Of a stretch of 64,000 bases of DNA, positions 34,112-42,479 are shown piece by piece; position 1 is the first letter of the stretch; every line of letters starts with the position of its first letter. The notes under the pieces were generated by a model, which saw nothing but the letters and a program-made list of their open reading frames with translations, ran no database searches and was not told the origin of the DNA. Position numbers and translations under genes: made by a program. The DNA is from Pseudonocardia broussonetiae (GTDB lineage Bacteria > Actinomycetota > Actinomycetes > Mycobacteriales > Pseudonocardiaceae), in contig NZ_CP053564.1 of NCBI RefSeq assembly GCF_013155125.1, forward strand, positions 4,409,501-4,473,500, written 5' to 3'.

Positions 34112-35205
34112 CCGGCACGGGGACAGGGACGACCGGCACCGCGCACGCCACCACCGGGGCGCCCGGCACGAACGGGCACCACCCAGCCGGGACGCGCGGG
34201 CTCAGCGCGCGGGGCCTGGTCAAGACCTACCCCCTGGCCCGCAACGTGTTCGGCCGCCCGACCAGCCGGGTCCGGGCCGTCGACGGGGTCGACCTCGAGG
34301 TGACCGCGGGCATGACGGTCGGGGTGGTGGGCGAGTCCGGCTCGGGCAAGTCCACCCTCGGCCGCCTGGCCTCGCTGCTGGACCGGCCGGACTCCGGGAC
34401 CGTCGTGCTCGACGGCCGCGACACGGCCCGCCTGCGCGGGCGGGAGCTGTCGGAGGTGCGCCGCAGCCTGCAGGTCGTGTTCCAGGACCCGTTCGGGTCC
34501 CTCGACCCGACCAAGACGATCGCCCACGCGGTCGCCGAGCCCCTGCTCGTGCACGGCAGGGTCCGGCGCTGGGGCACCACGGCGGCCGCGGAGGAGCTGC
34601 TCGCGCGCGTCGGGCTCGACGCCGGGCTCGCCCGCCGGTACCCCGAACAGCTCTCCGGCGGCCAGCGCCAGCGGGTCTGCATCGCCAGGGCGCTCGCGCT
34701 CGACCCGTGGCTGCTGGTCGCGGACGAGCCGACCTCGGCGCTGGACCTCTCGACCCGGTCGGAGATCCTCAACCTGCTCCTCACGCTGCAGCAGGAGACC
34801 GGCCTGTCCGTCCTGCTGGTCTCGCACGACTTCGCGACCGTCCAGCACCTGGCCCACCGGGTCGCGGTGATGTACCTGGGGCGCATCGTCGAGGAGGGGC
34901 CCACCCTCGACGTGGTGCGGGAGCCGCTGCACCCGTACACGAAGGCGCTGCTGTCCGCGGTGCCCGTGCCCGACCCGCAGGTCCAGCGCGGCCGCCGGCG
35001 CATCCTGCTGCACGGCGACGCGCCGAACCCGGCGGACCCGCCGTCGGGGTGCCGGTTCCGCACCCGCTGCGCCTACGCCATGCCGTCCTGCGCGGAGGTC
35101 GACCCGCAGCTGGAGACGGTCGGCACCGGGCACCGGGTGGCCTGCCTGCTGCACAGCGAACCCGGCACGCCGGCCGGGGCCCCGTCCCCGCGAACGGAGG
35201 GCTGA
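34108..35205 (+). CDS. ABC transporter ATPase (OppF/DppF-like)
   Basis: A 365-residue second ATPase: Walker A GESGSGKS near 75, LSGGQRQR near 185, Walker B LVADEPTSALD, His switch LVSHDFATV and an Opp-type C-terminal Cys cluster (CRFRTRCAYAMPSC). The first 30 residues are a low-complexity Thr/Gly stretch, from a TG-rich run after the ATG. It completes the importer and is followed after 3 bases by a CMD gene. Confidence 0.9.
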   Translation: MTGTGTGTTGTAHATTGAPGTNGHHPAGTRGLSARGLVKTYPLARNVFGRPTSRVRAVDGVDLEVTAGMTVGVVGESGSGKSTLGRLASLLDRPDSGTVVLDGRDTARLRGRELSEVRRSLQVVFQDPFGSLDPTKTIAHAVAEPLLVHGRVRRWGTTAAAEELLARVGLDAGLARRYPEQLSGGQRQRVCIARALALDPWLLVADEPTSALDLSTRSEILNLLLTLQQETGLSVLLVSHDFATVQHLAHRVAVMYLGRIVEEGPTLDVVREPLHPYTKALLSAVPVPDPQVQRGRRRILLHGDAPNPADPPSGCRFRTRCAYAMPSCAEVDPQLETVGTGHRVACLLHSEPGTPAGAPSPRTEG

Positions 35206-35208
35206 CCG

Positions 35209-35634
35209 GTGCGCGACGCGCAGGACGAGGGCGTGGCCGAGGGACTGGCCGTGCGCCGGGAGGTGTTCGGGACCGAGCTGGTCGACCAGAACTACACGCG
35301 CGCCTCGGCGTTCGGCCGCCCGGCCCAGGACTGGATCGCCGGAGCGGTCTGGGCGGACGTGTGGACGCGCGACGGCCTGGACCGGCGGACCCGCAGCCTC
35401 GTGACGCTGGCGATGCTCACCGCCCTCAACCGCCCCACCGAGTTCGAGTCGCACGTCCGCGCGGCGGTGACCAACGGCTGCACCGTCGCCGACATCCAGG
35501 AGCTGCTCCTGCACACCGCGCCCTACTGCGGCGCCCCCGCGGCGCTGCAGGCGTTCCGGCAGGCCGAGCGGGTGCTGTCGGAGCGGGCGCTGACCGAACC
35601 GGACCGGGGCGCGCCCGGATCCGCCACGAGCTGA
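35209..35634 (+). CDS. Carboxymuconolactone decarboxylase family protein
   Basis: A 141-residue PcaC-like protein, GTG start 3 bases after the ATPase stop. It shares the LDRRTRSL..LAMLTALNR.TEFESH core, TNGCT.ADIQELLL and YCGAPAALQAFRQAERVL with the protein at 10178-10609, so the two are paralogues recruited to separate operons. The enzymatic role is unknown; it precedes a BVMO and an MBL hydrolase. Confidence 0.8.
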   Translation: MRDAQDEGVAEGLAVRREVFGTELVDQNYTRASAFGRPAQDWIAGAVWADVWTRDGLDRRTRSLVTLAMLTALNRPTEFESHVRAAVTNGCTVADIQELLLHTAPYCGAPAALQAFRQAERVLSERALTEPDRGAPGSATS

Positions 35635-35649
35635 ACGGAGGACCACATC

Positions 35650-37134
35650 GTGCGCAACCGGCGCAGGGTGCCCCGACGGACGATCAGGGTGGGGATCATC
35701 GGAGCCGGTTTCGGCGGCATCGCCGCCGCGATCAAGCTCCGGCAGCGGACCTCGGCCACGTTCACGATCTTCGAGCAGTCCGGGGACGTGGGTGGCACCT
35801 GGTACGACAACCGCTACCCCGGCTGCGAGGTCGACATCCCCTCGCACGCCTACAGCTTCTCCTTCCACCACCACGACTGGACGCGGACCCACGCGCGCCA
35901 GCCCGAGCTGCTCGCCTACGCCAACGAGGTCGTCGACACCTACGGGCTCCGCCCGCACATCCGGCTGGGCACCAGGGTCACCGAGGTCCTCTGGGACGAG
36001 AACGAGCTGCACCACGAGGTCCGCACCGCCGACGGCGAGAGCCACGTGTTCGACGTCGTGATCTCCGCGCTCGGACTGCTGAGCGTGCCCAACGACCCGG
36101 ACTGGCCCGGGCTCGAGGACTTCGCCGGTCCCGCCTTCCACACCTCGCGGTGGCGCGAGGACGTCGACCTGCGGGACAAGCGGGTGGCCGTGGTCGGCAC
36201 GGGCTCGACCGCCGCGCAGATCGTGCCCGGCATCGCCGACGCCGTCCGGTCCCTGGTGGTGTTCCAGCGCGAGCCCGGCTGGGTCGAGCCCAAGCAGGAG
36301 CGGGCCTTCACCGCCCGCGAGCGGTGGGTCTACCGGCACGTGCCGGGCGCGCAGCGGCTGCACCGCGCGGTGCTGTTCGGGCGCTCCCTCGCCCGCGTCA
36401 AGGCCTACGACGCCACGAGCCGGATGCAGGACACGATGCGCAGCCGCTGCCTCGACTACATCCGGCGGACCGTGCACGATCCCGCCACCCGCGAGGCCGT
36501 GACGCCGGACTACCCGTGGGGGTGCAAGCGCCCGGTGCTGGCCTCGACGTTCTACGAGGCCCTGAACCTCCCGCACGTCGACCTGGTCCCGCACCCCGTG
36601 ACGTCGGCGACCGGGACGGGCCTGGTCGACGCGCGGGGCGTGCACCACGACGTCGACGTCCTCGTCCTGAGCACCGGGTTCCAGCCGACCCGGTTCCTGG
36701 CGGGGCTCGACGTCCGGGGCATCGACAAGCGCAGCATCCACGACGCCTGGAAGGAGCGGGCGTCGGCGTTCCTCGGCGTCACGGTGGCCGGTTTCCCGAA
36801 CTTCTTCGTCCTCTACGGGCCCAACACCAACGGCGGGTTCTCGATCATCGCCCAGCTCGAGCGGCAGGCCGAGGTCGCCGCCCGGGCCGTGCGCCGGCTC
36901 GAGCTCGGCACGGACTACGTCGACACCGACGAGCGGGCCCAGCGGCGCTACGTCGCCTGGATCGACGACCAGATCGCCCGCAAGGCCTCGGCGATGGAGT
37001 CGGGCTGCCGCAACTACTACCACTCCCCGGGAGGGGCCAACGTGACCCAGTGGCCGGGTTCGCACCTGAAGTACCTGGTGGTGACGCGCTTGCTGGACCG
37101 GTGGGGCATCCGCTCGTTCGCGGTGCCGCGATGA
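35650..37134 (+). CDS. Type I Baeyer-Villiger monooxygenase-like flavoprotein
   Basis: A 494-residue FAD/NADPH monooxygenase. GAGFGGIAAAIKL (about residue 18) binds FAD; the BVMO fingerprint FxGxxxHxxxW is present as FAGPAFHTSRW near 158; GTGSTAAQI near 186 is the NADPH Rossmann loop. Such enzymes insert oxygen next to a ketone to form an ester or lactone. The MBL hydrolase directly behind could open that lactone. GTG start with GGAGGACCACATC upstream. The substrate is unknown, probably the compound taken up by the adjacent ABC importer. Confidence 0.87.
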   Translation: MRNRRRVPRRTIRVGIIGAGFGGIAAAIKLRQRTSATFTIFEQSGDVGGTWYDNRYPGCEVDIPSHAYSFSFHHHDWTRTHARQPELLAYANEVVDTYGLRPHIRLGTRVTEVLWDENELHHEVRTADGESHVFDVVISALGLLSVPNDPDWPGLEDFAGPAFHTSRWREDVDLRDKRVAVVGTGSTAAQIVPGIADAVRSLVVFQREPGWVEPKQERAFTARERWVYRHVPGAQRLHRAVLFGRSLARVKAYDATSRMQDTMRSRCLDYIRRTVHDPATREAVTPDYPWGCKRPVLASTFYEALNLPHVDLVPHPVTSATGTGLVDARGVHHDVDVLVLSTGFQPTRFLAGLDVRGIDKRSIHDAWKERASAFLGVTVAGFPNFFVLYGPNTNGGFSIIAQLERQAEVAARAVRRLELGTDYVDTDERAQRRYVAWIDDQIARKASAMESGCRNYYHSPGGANVTQWPGSHLKYLVVTRLLDRWGIRSFAVPR

Positions 37135-38120
37135 CGCACCCGGTCCGGGCCCACGGCCGCGGCGCCGGCACGCCCGAGCGGCGGTTCCGCGTCGGCGACG
37201 TGACGGTGACGCCGCTGGTCCAGTTCCACTACCGCGTCCACCCGCGGCGCTTCTTCGGCGACCTCGATCCCGCGTCGCTCGACCCGGGCGCCTGGTACCG
37301 GCAGCCGCCCTACTGCGACGACGGGTTCCTCGTCATCGACATGGGCGGGTTCCTGGTCCGCACCCCGACGCGGACCGTCCTCGTCGACGTCGGCGTCGGG
37401 AACGGCAAGACGCGGCCCAACCCCTGCTTCGACCACCGCGACGACGACTGGTTCGGGGCGCTGGAACGGGCGGGCGCGACGGCCGACGAGGTCGACACCG
37501 TCGTGTTCACCCACCTGCACGTCGACCACGTCGGCTTCGCGACGCGCTCCGACGGCTCGGCGTGGGTGCCGGCGTTCCCCTCCGCGCGGTACCTCACCAC
37601 CGCCGCCGAGCTGGACTACTGGACGGGCGCCTCGGCCGGGGGGTTCCGCGACGTGCTCGGCGGCTACGTCGACGACAGCGTGCTGCCGCTGCGGGCCGCG
37701 GGCGTGCTCGACCTGGTGGAGCCGGACCTGCGGATCTGCGACGAGCTCCGGCTGCTCCCGGCCGCGGGGCACACCCCCGGCAACGTGTGCGTCGAGGTGG
37801 AGTCCGGCGGGCAGCAGGCCGTCTTCGCCGGCGACATGGTCCACCACGCCCTCCAGCTGGCCTTCCCGTGGAGGAGCACGGACTTCTGCGTCCACGCCGC
37901 CGACGCGGGCGAGGCGAGGCAGCGGCTGCTGCGCGACATCGCCGACCGCGACGTCCTGCTGTTCCCGGCCCACTTCCCCGACTCGGCCCCGGGCCGGGTC
38001 GTCACCGACCCGGCCGGGGGCTACCGGTACGAGGTGGTCGAGGGGGAGCCGGTGCGACCCCCGACCGCCACCGCGACCGCCACCGCCACCGGGAGCCACC
38101 GCGACGAGGAGGAACGATGA
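37131..38120 (+). CDS. MBL-fold metallo-hydrolase
   Basis: A 329-residue metallo-beta-lactamase-fold hydrolase with THLHVDH near residue 124 (HxHxDH), GHTPGN near 209, FAGDM near 229 and a late AHFPD histidine. A low-complexity Thr/Ala tail (TATATATATG) near 315 comes from an acc-gcc repeat. ATGA overlaps on both sides couple it to the BVMO and the next CMD gene. Lactone or ester opening after the BVMO is the simplest proposal. Confidence 0.82.
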   Translation: MTHPVRAHGRGAGTPERRFRVGDVTVTPLVQFHYRVHPRRFFGDLDPASLDPGAWYRQPPYCDDGFLVIDMGGFLVRTPTRTVLVDVGVGNGKTRPNPCFDHRDDDWFGALERAGATADEVDTVVFTHLHVDHVGFATRSDGSAWVPAFPSARYLTTAAELDYWTGASAGGFRDVLGGYVDDSVLPLRAAGVLDLVEPDLRICDELRLLPAAGHTPGNVCVEVESGGQQAVFAGDMVHHALQLAFPWRSTDFCVHAADAGEARQRLLRDIADRDVLLFPAHFPDSAPGRVVTDPAGGYRYEVVEGEPVRPPTATATATATGSHRDEEER

Positions 38121-38707
38121 CCGAGCGCCTGACCCGCCTGCGGCCCGAGGACATGAGCGAGGAGCAGGCCGGCATCTACGCCTGCTTCACCGGCGGCAGG
38201 CGGGCCGACCCCCGCTCCGCCTTCTCCCTGCTGCACCCCGACGGCGGCCTCGTCGGCCCCCCGGACGCCTGGCTGCGCAGCCCGCCGCTGGGGCGGGTGC
38301 TCGAGCGGATCGGGTGGGTCCTGCGCTTCGAGCTCGCCCTCTCCGACCGGTCCCGGGAGATCGCGATCCTGCTCCACGCCTTCCACCGGAACAGCCCCTT
38401 CGAGCTGTACGCGCACCGGCGGGCGGGCCTCGCGTCGGGCCTCACGGACGCCGAGATCGAGGGACTCGCCTCGCGCACCGCGCCGGAGTTCCGGTCCGCC
38501 GAGGAGCGCCTGGTGTTCCTCACGACGCAGGCGGTCCTCGACCGGCGCGACCTCGACGACGCCGAGTACGCCGCGGCCGTCGCGGAGCTGGGGGAGCGCA
38601 GGCTGTTCGAGCTGCTCACGCTCCTGGGGTACTACGACCTGGTCGCCACGCAGCTGGCGGTGTTCCGGGTGCAGCCGCCGCCGGAGGCGGGGTCGGCGGC
38701 CGGGTAG
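38117..38707 (+). CDS. Carboxymuconolactone decarboxylase/AhpD-like protein
   Basis: A 196-residue CMD-fold protein of the longer type, with ALSDRSREIAILLHAFHRNSPFELYAHRRAG near residue 74 and an AEERLVFLTTQAVLDRR helix. No CxxC is seen, so it is unlikely to be a peroxidase partner. It ends the 29.5-38.7 kb operon, facing the convergent LysR with an 10-base gap and no obvious terminator. Confidence 0.75.
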   Translation: MTERLTRLRPEDMSEEQAGIYACFTGGRRADPRSAFSLLHPDGGLVGPPDAWLRSPPLGRVLERIGWVLRFELALSDRSREIAILLHAFHRNSPFELYAHRRAGLASGLTDAEIEGLASRTAPEFRSAEERLVFLTTQAVLDRRDLDDAEYAAAVAELGERRLFELLTLLGYYDLVATQLAVFRVQPPPEAGSAAG

Positions 38708-38717
38708 CCCGGGACCG

Positions 38718-39620
38718 TCACGACCCGCCGTCGCGGGACACGCAGAAGTCGATGAGCGCCTGGGCCCGGCGGGTCAGCCGCGTCCGGGTGGGCCAGGCGA
38801 GGACGGCCCGGCGCTCCTGCGTCGGGTCGGAGATGGCGCGCGAGGCGATGGGCAGGCCCTCGAAGCTGACGTCGGTCGGCCAGCGCTGCACCAGGATCGA
38901 GTAGCCCACGCCGCGCGCGACGAGGCAGCGCACGACCTCGATGTTCGAGCTGAGGTGGCGCAGGCGGGGGACCAGCCCGGCGTCGGCCAGCATCCGGGCG
39001 GCGTTCCGCGCGCTGGGGACGTCGAACATGATCAGGGGCTCGGCGGCGATCTCGGCGAGCGCGATGCTCTCCTGCTCGGCGAGGGGGTGGTCGGCCGCCA
39101 GGATGAGGTAGGGACGGGTCGTGCGGATCGGCACGGTCGACAGGCCCGAGCCCTCGTCGACGTCGTAGAGGAACGCGAGCTCGCACCGGCCGTCGAGCAG
39201 CGCCTCGCGCAGGTCGTCGGCGGCGCCCTCGGTGACCTGCACGTCCAGGGCCGGGTGGCGGCCGGCGAACTCGTCGAGGACCGGCGGGATGAGGAACGGC
39301 GCGAGCGTGACGTAGCAGCCCACCGCCAGCGTCCCGCTGACCTGGCCGCCGGTCGCGGAGGCGAGCGCCTGCAGCTCGTCGGCGCTCCCGAGCAGCCGGC
39401 GGGCGTCGAGCAGCAGGCCGTGGCCGGCCTCGGTGAGCACCGCTCCCTTGGCCCTCCGCCGCACGAGGAGCTGGACGCCCAGGTGGCGCTCCAGGTCGCG
39501 GATCGCGAGGGACACGCCGGCCTGCGAGGCGCCGCAGCGCTCGGCGCCGCCGCTGATCGAGCCGGCGTCGGCGACCGCCACGAAGAACTCCAGCTGGCGC
39601 AGCGAGAACCGCACGGTCAT
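38718..39620 (-). CDS. LysR-family transcriptional regulator
   Basis: A 300-residue LysR: HTH in residues 5-64 (LRQLEFFVAVADAGSISGGAERCGASQAGVSLAI) and a substrate domain behind. It is divergent from the P450 operon across a 70-base AT-richer gap, the classic LysR-target layout, so it probably activates that operon in response to its substrate or an intermediate. Confidence 0.85.
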   Translation of the reverse strand: MTVRFSLRQLEFFVAVADAGSISGGAERCGASQAGVSLAIRDLERHLGVQLLVRRRAKGAVLTEAGHGLLLDARRLLGSADELQALASATGGQVSGTLAVGCYVTLAPFLIPPVLDEFAGRHPALDVQVTEGAADDLREALLDGRCELAFLYDVDEGSGLSTVPIRTTRPYLILAADHPLAEQESIALAEIAAEPLIMFDVPSARNAARMLADAGLVPRLRHLSSNIEVVRCLVARGVGYSILVQRWPTDVSFEGLPIASRAISDPTQERRAVLAWPTRTRLTRRAQALIDFCVSRDGGS

Positions 39621-39690
39621 AAGAGATCCCTATGAAGCGCTTCGACAACTTTGTATTTTCAAGCGTAGTGGTCGTCCCCAGGATGGGTCC
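39621..39690. promoter_or_regulatory. Divergent LysR/P450 promoter region
   Basis: Seventy bases with the lowest GC in the neighbourhood (acaactttgtattttcaa). The perfect palindrome GAAGCGCTTC is at 39634-39643, and CGCTT (39638-39642) / AAGCG (39661-39665) form a wider dyad. TCGACA (39642-39647) with TAGTGG (39666-39671) may be the P450 promoter. It probably contains the LysR binding sites. Confidence 0.5.
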
Positions 39691-40869
39691 ATGACGACGG
39701 CACCGGCCACGGCCGACATCACGCTCGACGCCCTGGACGCGGACCCCTACCCGGTCTTCCGGCGGCTGCGCGCCGAGGACCCGGTGGCCTGGGTGCCCGC
39801 GGCCGGGCGCTTCCTGGTGACGCGCCACGAGGACGTGCTGGCCGTCGAGCGCGACCAGCGCACGTTCAGCTCGGTCGAGGAGGGCTCGCTGATGAACCGG
39901 GCCATCGGCCCGACCCTGCTGCGCCAGGACGGCGACGCGCACCGGCGGCTGCGGGCCGCGGCCGAGGGCCCGGTCCGGCCGCGCGCGGTCAAGGAGCGGT
40001 GGCTGCCCCGGTTCCGGCGGAACGCGGACGCGCTGGTCGACGGCCTCGTCGAGCGCGGCCGCGCCGACCTGGTCGCCGACTTCGCCGGACCGCTGGCCGC
40101 CGCCAACCTCGGCGCGCTGCTCGGCCTGCCCGCGGCCACGCCCGCCGACGTCCAGAGCTGGTCGCAGGCCTTCATCGACGGCTGCGGCAACTACGCCGAC
40201 GACCCGGAGGTCTGGCAGCGCTGCGCGGACGCGGTCCGCACCGTCGACGAGGCCGTCGACGACGCCATCCCGTTCCTGCGCGAGCACCCCGACGACAGCG
40301 TCGTCTCCTCGATGCTGCACGCCGCGGACCCGCTGACCGACGAGGAGATCCGCACCAACGTCCGGATCTTCCTCGGCGGCGGGGTGAACGAGCCGCGCGA
40401 CGCGATCAGCGTCGCGGCCTACGGGCTGCTCACCCACCCCGACCAGCGCGTCGACGTGCTCTCCGGCCGGACGCCGTGGAAGGCGGTGTTCGAGGAGGCC
40501 GTGCGCTGGGTCGCGCCGATCGGGATGTACCCGCGGCAGGTCGTCCGCGACACCGAGCTCGCCGGGCGGCGCCTGTCGGCGGGCGACCGGATCGGCGTCG
40601 TCGTCTCCTCGGCCAACCGCGACGAGCGCGTCTTCGACGACCCCGACGCGTTCGACGTCCGCCGGCCCGCCGGCCCGCACCTCGCCTTCGGCGGCGGCCC
40701 GCACTTCTGCCTCGGGACCTGGGTGGCCCGGGCGTCGATCGCCGGGATCGCCCTGCCCGCGCTGTTCGGCCGGCTGCCCGGTCTGGAGCTCACCGACCCC
40801 GACGCGGTCCGGATGGCCGGCTGGGTCTTCCGCGGGCCGCTCGCCCTCGACACCACCTGGAGCAGCTGA
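39691..40869 (+). CDS. Cytochrome P450 (first system)
   Basis: A 392-residue soluble bacterial P450. The haem loop FGGGPHFCLG carries the cysteine thiolate near residue 336, and the ExxR helix is EEAVR near 270. The I-helix, normally A/G-G-x-D/E-T, reads GGGVNEPRD: the acidic residue may be the Glu, but the conserved threonine that delivers protons to bound oxygen is replaced by proline. It forms a complete class I chain with the next two genes. The substrate is probably aromatic, given the dioxygenase-like gene downstream. Confidence 0.9.
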   Translation: MTTAPATADITLDALDADPYPVFRRLRAEDPVAWVPAAGRFLVTRHEDVLAVERDQRTFSSVEEGSLMNRAIGPTLLRQDGDAHRRLRAAAEGPVRPRAVKERWLPRFRRNADALVDGLVERGRADLVADFAGPLAAANLGALLGLPAATPADVQSWSQAFIDGCGNYADDPEVWQRCADAVRTVDEAVDDAIPFLREHPDDSVVSSMLHAADPLTDEEIRTNVRIFLGGGVNEPRDAISVAAYGLLTHPDQRVDVLSGRTPWKAVFEEAVRWVAPIGMYPRQVVRDTELAGRRLSAGDRIGVVVSSANRDERVFDDPDAFDVRRPAGPHLAFGGGPHFCLGTWVARASIAGIALPALFGRLPGLELTDPDAVRMAGWVFRGPLALDTTWSS

Positions 40870-40870
40870 G

Positions 40871-41188
40871 ATGCCGACGATCACCTTCCGGCAGCCCGAC
40901 GGCGCCGAGCTGCGGGTCGACGCCCCGGTCGGCACGAGCGTCATGAAGTCGGCGGTCGGCGCGGACGTCCCCGGGATCCTCGCCGAGTGCGGCGGCCAGG
41001 CGATGTGCGCCACCTGCCACGTCTACGTCACCGACGACCGAGCGCTGCCGCCCGTCTCCGACGAGGAGGACGAGATGCTCGACTGCGCCTCCGCGCCGCG
41101 GACCGGGCACAGCCGGCTCAGCTGCCAGCTCGTCGTCGACGAGGACATGGACGGGCTGACCGTGCTGGTCGCGGGGGAGGGGCCGTGA
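40871..41188 (+). CDS. [2Fe-2S] ferredoxin
   Basis: A 105-residue adrenodoxin/putidaredoxin-type ferredoxin. The cluster cysteines are in CGGQAMCATC (Cys40, 46, 49) and in the C-terminal SRLSCQL. It starts one base after the P450 stop and overlaps the reductase (GTGA), so it is the electron carrier between them. Confidence 0.9.
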   Translation: MPTITFRQPDGAELRVDAPVGTSVMKSAVGADVPGILAECGGQAMCATCHVYVTDDRALPPVSDEEDEMLDCASAPRTGHSRLSCQLVVDEDMDGLTVLVAGEGP

Positions 41189-42420
41189 CCGTCGCGGACG
41201 TGGTCGTCGTCGGTGCCGGGCAGGCCGGGATCGGCGTCGCGGCCGCGCTGCGCGAGCAGGGGTTCGCCGGCCGCGTCACCGTCGTCGGGCGGGAGGAGCA
41301 CGCGCCCTACGAGCGCCCGCCGCTGTCGAAGTCCTACCTCGGCGCGACCCCGGTCGACGAGCGGCACCTGGGCCTGCGGGCCGGGGGCTGGTACGCCGAC
41401 CGCGGCATCGTCCTGCGGCTCGGCGAGGAGGTCCGGGAGATCGACCGCACGGCCGCGGTCGTGGTGCTCGGCTCCGGGGACCGGCTGCCCTACGACCACC
41501 TCGTCCTGGCCACCGGCACCCGCGCCCGCACCCTGCCGATCGAGGGCGGCGACCTCGACGGCGTCGTGGTCCTGCGCGGCCTCGACGACGCCCGGCTCCT
41601 GCGCCGCCACCTCGACCGCGCCCGCACGGTGCTGGCGGTCGGGGCCGGCTTCATCGGGCTGGAGGTCGCCGCGGCGGCGCACCAGCGCGGCGTCCGGCCG
41701 GTGGTCCTCGACGTCGCCTCCCGGGTCATGGAACGGGCGGTCACGTCCACGACCAGCCGCTTCTTCGCCGACGCGCACCGCGCGCAGGGCACCGACCTGC
41801 GCCTGCGGACCGGGGTCGGCGCGCTGCGCGGCCGGCACGGGCTCGTGACCTCGGCCGTCACCACCGACGGCGCCGAGATCCAGGCCGACCTGGTCGTCGT
41901 CGCGGTCGGGGTCGTCCCGGACACCGCGCTCGCCCGGGCGGCCGGGCTGCGCACCGACGACGGGGTCGTCGTCGACGCGCACCTGCGGACCTCCGACCCC
42001 GCGATCTCGGCGGTGGGGGACTGCGCCCGCTTCCCCGAACCCGTCAGCGGGCGGTCCGCCCGGCTGGAGTCGGTGCAGGCCGCCACCGACCACGCCCGCT
42101 GCGTCGCGGCCCGCCTCGCCGGACGGCCCGAGCCCTACGCCGCGGTGCCCTGGTTCTGGACCCACCAGGGGCCGCTCAAGCTGCAGATCGCCGGCCTGGG
42201 CGGGGACCTCGACCGCGAGGTGGTCCGCGGCGACCCCGCGCAGGGCCGGTTCTCCGTCTTCGGCTTCCGCGACGGCCGGCTCGCCACCGTCGAGTCTGTC
42301 GGCCGTCCCGCCGACCACGTCGCCGCCCGCCGCCTGCTCGCCGCGGGCGCCGGGCCCACCCCCGACCAGGCGGCCGACCCCGCCGTCGACCTCAAGGCCC
42401 TGGCCGCCGTCGCGCCCTGA
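41185..42420 (+). CDS. Ferredoxin reductase (FAD-dependent, putidaredoxin reductase type)
   Basis: A 411-residue FAD/NADH reductase. VVVGAGQAGIGVAAALRE at the N-terminus binds FAD, PYERPPLSK near 43 is a family marker, VGAGFIGLEVAAAA near 151 binds NAD, and AVGDCARF near 275 closes the FAD site. It passes electrons from NAD(P)H to the preceding ferredoxin and so to the P450. Confidence 0.9.
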   Translation: MTVADVVVVGAGQAGIGVAAALREQGFAGRVTVVGREEHAPYERPPLSKSYLGATPVDERHLGLRAGGWYADRGIVLRLGEEVREIDRTAAVVVLGSGDRLPYDHLVLATGTRARTLPIEGGDLDGVVVLRGLDDARLLRRHLDRARTVLAVGAGFIGLEVAAAAHQRGVRPVVLDVASRVMERAVTSTTSRFFADAHRAQGTDLRLRTGVGALRGRHGLVTSAVTTDGAEIQADLVVVAVGVVPDTALARAAGLRTDDGVVVDAHLRTSDPAISAVGDCARFPEPVSGRSARLESVQAATDHARCVAARLAGRPEPYAAVPWFWTHQGPLKLQIAGLGGDLDREVVRGDPAQGRFSVFGFRDGRLATVESVGRPADHVAARRLLAAGAGPTPDQAADPAVDLKALAAVAP

Positions 42421-42479
42421 CGCCGTCCCGTCCCGAACCGTCCCGTACACCCCGCACCGACCGCTCGACGAGGAGCCCC

